Below are positions 61,182 to 64,000 of a stretch of DNA of 64,000 bases, in pieces; position 1 is the first letter of the stretch, and each line of letters starts with the position of its first letter. Source of the DNA: Phycisphaeraceae bacterium (GTDB lineage: Bacteria; Planctomycetota; Phycisphaerae; Phycisphaerales; UBA1924). A program made the translations under genes and the position numbers. Location of the stretch: NCBI GenBank assembly GCA_020639155.1, contig JACKHF010000001.1:1984001-2048000 (forward strand). Reading direction: 5' to 3'. The notes under the pieces are model-generated. The model saw only the letters and a list, made by a program, of their open reading frames with translations. It was not told the origin of the DNA and did not search any database.

Positions 61182-63782
61182 CTATCGGATGCCGAGTGCG
61201 GACTCACGACCGACAACATAACCACCCCGGTGCTGCTGCAAGCGAGTACGATGCGCTGCCGCAACACGCTGCAGTTCGGCGTTATCAGATGCAAGAGATC
61301 TTGTGATCGACCGGTCGTCCTCGAAGTTTGCGCGTGTGAGCATAATGACTGCGAGCACACGGGGATCATTCTCGTTCTCCTTCACGAACTGATCGAACTG
61401 CCTGATAGAATCAGTACGGAGCACACGTTCCGAAGGGATCGTAAACAGCACGGAGCATCGATCCTGCCACGACATCGTGGGATACCTCTCAAGAAGTATC
61501 TGTCCCAAGGCGTCGATGTGTTCCTTGGTTGGAGGGCCGAGAGCAATCGGCGGACCGGAGATGCGCGATCGTATTGCAGCCAGCACCGTTGGAACAGAAT
61601 CCATATCACCAGCACGCAGCCGTTCCAGGATAGCGTCAAATCCCAGAAGCGCAGTGTCGAGTGCAGGTCGTCTGACAATGTCAGTTTGCGTGCTCAGGGA
61701 CATGGGTGATTCGCGAAGATTTCCCTGCTGATCAATCGCAGGACTGGTGAGCACTCTCCATCGAGTTCGCGTCGTGAGACTTGCCCCTGTGTCGATGACC
61801 CAGCCCGCCCATCCAATTTCAGGCCAGACTTTGATTGTGATTGACTCGCCTGGCAGCAGCTTGAAACGTCTGTCAAGTGAAAAGCCAACGGGTGCCTGAG
61901 AGGCGGCACTCGGTTGCATACCAACCTCTGTTCGAGCGATGAGTGACAACCCTGAGCGGACAACGGCGTCCGAGCCAACACCAAGCGCAATGTCACCGAC
62001 ATTCTGGAGTGACAGTTCCACTTCTACGGGCTCGAGAGGCAGTGGGAGCAGCTTTGCGGGCTTTGCTGTGAGGCGAAGAAATCGTCCAGGCGCCTGCACA
62101 AGCTCGTCAACCCACTTGGGGATTGAGTTGTACAACGTATCAAGTGCCGAGGCATATGGTGTCAGCGGAAGGGTTGCGAACTCGGGATGTTCCTGCAGCA
62201 GCATCGTACGAGCCCAAGCGCCCGGAAGTGATGCGGGATTGCCAAGCGCTGTGCGCGTCAGCAGTGTGTTGCGAAGCTCGGTGTGATCGCCACTACCAAG
62301 CTGATCAACTGCAAAGACAGTGATGATCGCTGCGTACGCAAGTCGTTCTCGATGAGGTTCAAGGAGTGCAACGGCATCATTTGGCTGCCCGTTCCGCAGC
62401 AGGGCAAGAGCGTTACAAAGCAGGACATAATCGTCCAGTTGTTCATACGCTGCAGCAGAAACGACAACTGCGTCATGTTCAGCAAGTGCCTGCTCAACCC
62501 TGGAACCAACGAGCAACTGTGCGAAATGGAGGTCAAGTCTGGCTTTGACAAATGCACCAACGATCTGCTGCAACTGCTCCGGTGTAGCAGGCTGCTTTGT
62601 TTGCGGGAGGGGCTGGCCTGACTGCGCGGCGTTGATCTGTCTTTGTGCCAACTCTGCGAGCGCTGTCAGCGATCCGATCGCATCATCCACACTTGCGCCG
62701 TCTCCGGCAACTCGTGCAGCAACTGCTCGAAGAATCTCTTCCTCGGGTGTGAGTGTGATGTACTTCGCATCAATCGTCTGTTCTTCGACGGCCAGCAGGG
62801 CGAGCTGCTGCTGACGAATGGATGCGAGTCTGCTGTTCGAGAACGTAACGAGCGATCGTGCTCCATTGACCTGCCATTCCATAACTTGTCCGTGGACCAG
62901 AACATCTGTCGTAACAGCCTGCCCAAAGGTTTGCGAGAGTGCCATGCCCTTGTTGATCGCGTCGATTGCTGCGTCAAATGATCCGACAGCAGTAAGCTGG
63001 TTTGCGAGCATGTAGCGTACTGCCGGGTTCAGTGGATCAGCAAGAAGAAGGTTGATCAGCAGATCCAGTTTGCCTACCGGATCGTCAATGAGTGACGAGT
63101 AATATGTTTGCGCAACAAGAGCAGCATCAATGTGTGTTGGATCTAGTTCGAGCGATTGTTTCAGGCGTTCGGCAAACCCGTCAATATCACCATTGTCACG
63201 CAGCATGATGGCAGCCTCAAGTGCGAGACGACTTCGTACCTCAGCGGCAATCTTTGCCCTTGCGCTCTCGGTATCGAGCAAACGCGCGTATGCTGCTTTG
63301 CGCTCTTCCACAGTTTGCATCGAGCGCAGATTTGCGCGGATCAGGTGCAGTTGCAGCACTGTGTCCGTAGGATCAAGTTTCAGGAGTTGCCGAGTGAGTT
63401 CAAGCTCTAGCTCGAACTGGCCCGCCGCGGTTGCCGCTCTGAGACGTCGACGGAGAATGGTCTCATTGTCGGGAGCGAGTTCCTGCGCGATACCAAGGAC
63501 GTATGACGTGATGATCTGATCTTCAGGATGTGGGGATGATGTCAGACGAAGATCAATCTCGGCAAGCCTTGTCAGGCTGATACCAGCAAACATATCAGAT
63601 GTCATCCCCTGATATAGAGATGATGTCGCTTGCCCATGTTCCTGTTCAGCACGCGGCCTTGGTCGCTCTTGTGCCAGGGACGGTGTCGCGAAAACTGCAA
63701 TACAGGTCGCCAGAAGTAGACGCGCAGTTATTGCGCGAATGCGAAGAGTTGGTGTAGGCTTTCCGGAGCGGGGTTGTGTCAT
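61182..63782 (-). CDS. Exported TPR-like protein with C-terminal beta domain
   Basis: An 866-aa protein. The signal peptide (about residues 12-38) ends PSLAQ; the ATG at 63782 is preferred because it puts the hydrophobic core in normal position. Residues 60-450 form TPR-like helical repeats (QFELELELTRQLLKLDPTD and others). Residues 600-730 look beta-sandwich-like (VEVELSLQNVGDIALGVGSDAVV), and the end is helical. Similar proteins are common in Phycisphaerae; function is unknown. Same strand as rho and the flippase-like gene. Confidence 0.8.
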   Translation of the reverse strand: MTQPRSGKPTPTLRIRAITARLLLATCIAVFATPSLAQERPRPRAEQEHGQATSSLYQGMTSDMFAGISLTRLAEIDLRLTSSPHPEDQIITSYVLGIAQELAPDNETILRRRLRAATAAGQFELELELTRQLLKLDPTDTVLQLHLIRANLRSMQTVEERKAAYARLLDTESARAKIAAEVRSRLALEAAIMLRDNGDIDGFAERLKQSLELDPTHIDAALVAQTYYSSLIDDPVGKLDLLINLLLADPLNPAVRYMLANQLTAVGSFDAAIDAINKGMALSQTFGQAVTTDVLVHGQVMEWQVNGARSLVTFSNSRLASIRQQQLALLAVEEQTIDAKYITLTPEEEILRAVAARVAGDGASVDDAIGSLTALAELAQRQINAAQSGQPLPQTKQPATPEQLQQIVGAFVKARLDLHFAQLLVGSRVEQALAEHDAVVVSAAAYEQLDDYVLLCNALALLRNGQPNDAVALLEPHRERLAYAAIITVFAVDQLGSGDHTELRNTLLTRTALGNPASLPGAWARTMLLQEHPEFATLPLTPYASALDTLYNSIPKWVDELVQAPGRFLRLTAKPAKLLPLPLEPVEVELSLQNVGDIALGVGSDAVVRSGLSLIARTEVGMQPSAASQAPVGFSLDRRFKLLPGESITIKVWPEIGWAGWVIDTGASLTTRTRWRVLTSPAIDQQGNLRESPMSLSTQTDIVRRPALDTALLGFDAILERLRAGDMDSVPTVLAAIRSRISGPPIALGPPTKEHIDALGQILLERYPTMSWQDRCSVLFTIPSERVLRTDSIRQFDQFVKENENDPRVLAVIMLTRANFEDDRSITRSLASDNAELQRVAAAHRTRLQQHRGGYVVGRESALGIR

Positions 63783-63904
63783 AACGGTCTCTGCATCGGC
63801 CGAAACAGGCTGAGAGGTTCGAATTGCCGGGATCACGAGAAGGTATTCAGGAATACGGGCTTGAGATGGCACATGTTCAGTTGGCACGACTCCGAGACGC
63901 TCGT

Positions 63905-64000
63905 CTACCCAAGTGACATGGTCATCAGGAACTCGGCGTTGGTTTTGACCTTGCTCAAGCGGCTTTTGAGCATTTCCATCGCCTCAACCACGTTCATGTC
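63905..64000 (-). CDS. rho: Transcription termination factor Rho, 3' end only
   Basis: The last 31 codons, with a TAG stop at 63905, read DMNVVEAMEMLKSRLSKVKT followed by NAEFLMTMSLG. This is the conserved C-terminus of Rho (ExxxxLxxxLxxTKTNAEFL). The rest lies beyond the right edge. Confidence 0.9.
   Translation of the reverse strand, partial: DMNVVEAMEMLKSRLSKVKTNAEFLMTMSLG

Noticed and set aside
61178..61182. Possible translational fusion of the TPR protein and the flippase-like protein.
   Set aside because: A clear TAG stop precedes an independent GTG start three bases later.

Overview
The window looks like chromosomal DNA of a Gram-negative, envelope-rich bacterium, most likely a planctomycete of the Phycisphaerae type. 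This is inferred from gene content, not from a marker gene. The clues are GC-rich coding sequence, an outer-membrane-type gene set (lipid-A-synthase N-domain protein, TolQ/TolR-like pair, O-antigen-ligase-like protein), prepilins with Ala before the cleavage site, a PEP-CTERM-like secreted protein, a TPR protein with two RNA-polymerase alpha-CTD copies, and a complete Bat/MoxR/DUF58 operon. I see no phage, transposon, integron, CRISPR array, rRNA or tRNA.

Layout. 1-6972 (minus): MoxR ATPase, DUF58, lipoprotein, two VWA proteins, TPR/coiled-coil protein and BatD-like protein, joined mostly by 4-bp overlaps. 7138-8552 (minus): lipid-A-synthase N-domain protein and GT2 glycosyltransferase. 8770-11094 (plus): [2Fe-2S] ferredoxin, DHH phosphoesterase and an orphan DNA methyltransferase. 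11100-12677 (minus): SPFH protein. 12817-14619 (plus): acyl-CoA carboxylase carboxyltransferase. 14629-22007 (minus): STAS protein, GspE/PilB, GspF/PilC, PilM, PilN, PilO, GspB/C-like protein, GspG-like and GspH-like pseudopilins; then a PAS histidine kinase (22056-23912). 24121-30298 (plus): CheY-like regulator, HD-GYP protein, three prepilin-like proteins (one ending in Gly-Asn and Ser runs), and a PilZ-receiver-pseudo-Hpt protein. 30301-38728 (minus): 1055-aa TPR protein, ExbB/TolQ, ExbD/TolR, and a 1293-aa protein that appears to combine a TolB-like propeller with a TonB/TolA-like transducer. 39096-40901 (plus): PdxA and exonuclease III. 40913-49158: zinc ribbon, PEP-CTERM-like protein, BFD-type ferredoxin, TPR/alpha-CTD protein, MATE transporter, GT4/MraY-like transferase, RlmN, YwaF-like membrane protein and a HEAT-like protein. 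49348-64000: EF-G, O-antigen-ligase-like protein, GAF/receiver protein, a GldA/F/G-like ABC system, a flippase-like membrane protein, a large TPR protein and the 3' end of rho.

How it fits together. Two regions stand out. First, a pilus/type II secretion machine whose cytoplasmic and inner-membrane parts, pseudopilins and cyclic-di-GMP/two-component signalling genes are packed into about 15 kb without a secretin or prepilin peptidase. Second, a TolQR-powered envelope operon (30301-38728) in which one polypeptide carries five TolB-like propeller repeats, a trans-membrane helix with the Ser-xxx-His motif of TonB/TolA, a roughly 600-residue low-complexity linker and a C-terminal carboxypeptidase-regulatory-like domain. 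The second is my best candidate for an undescribed system.
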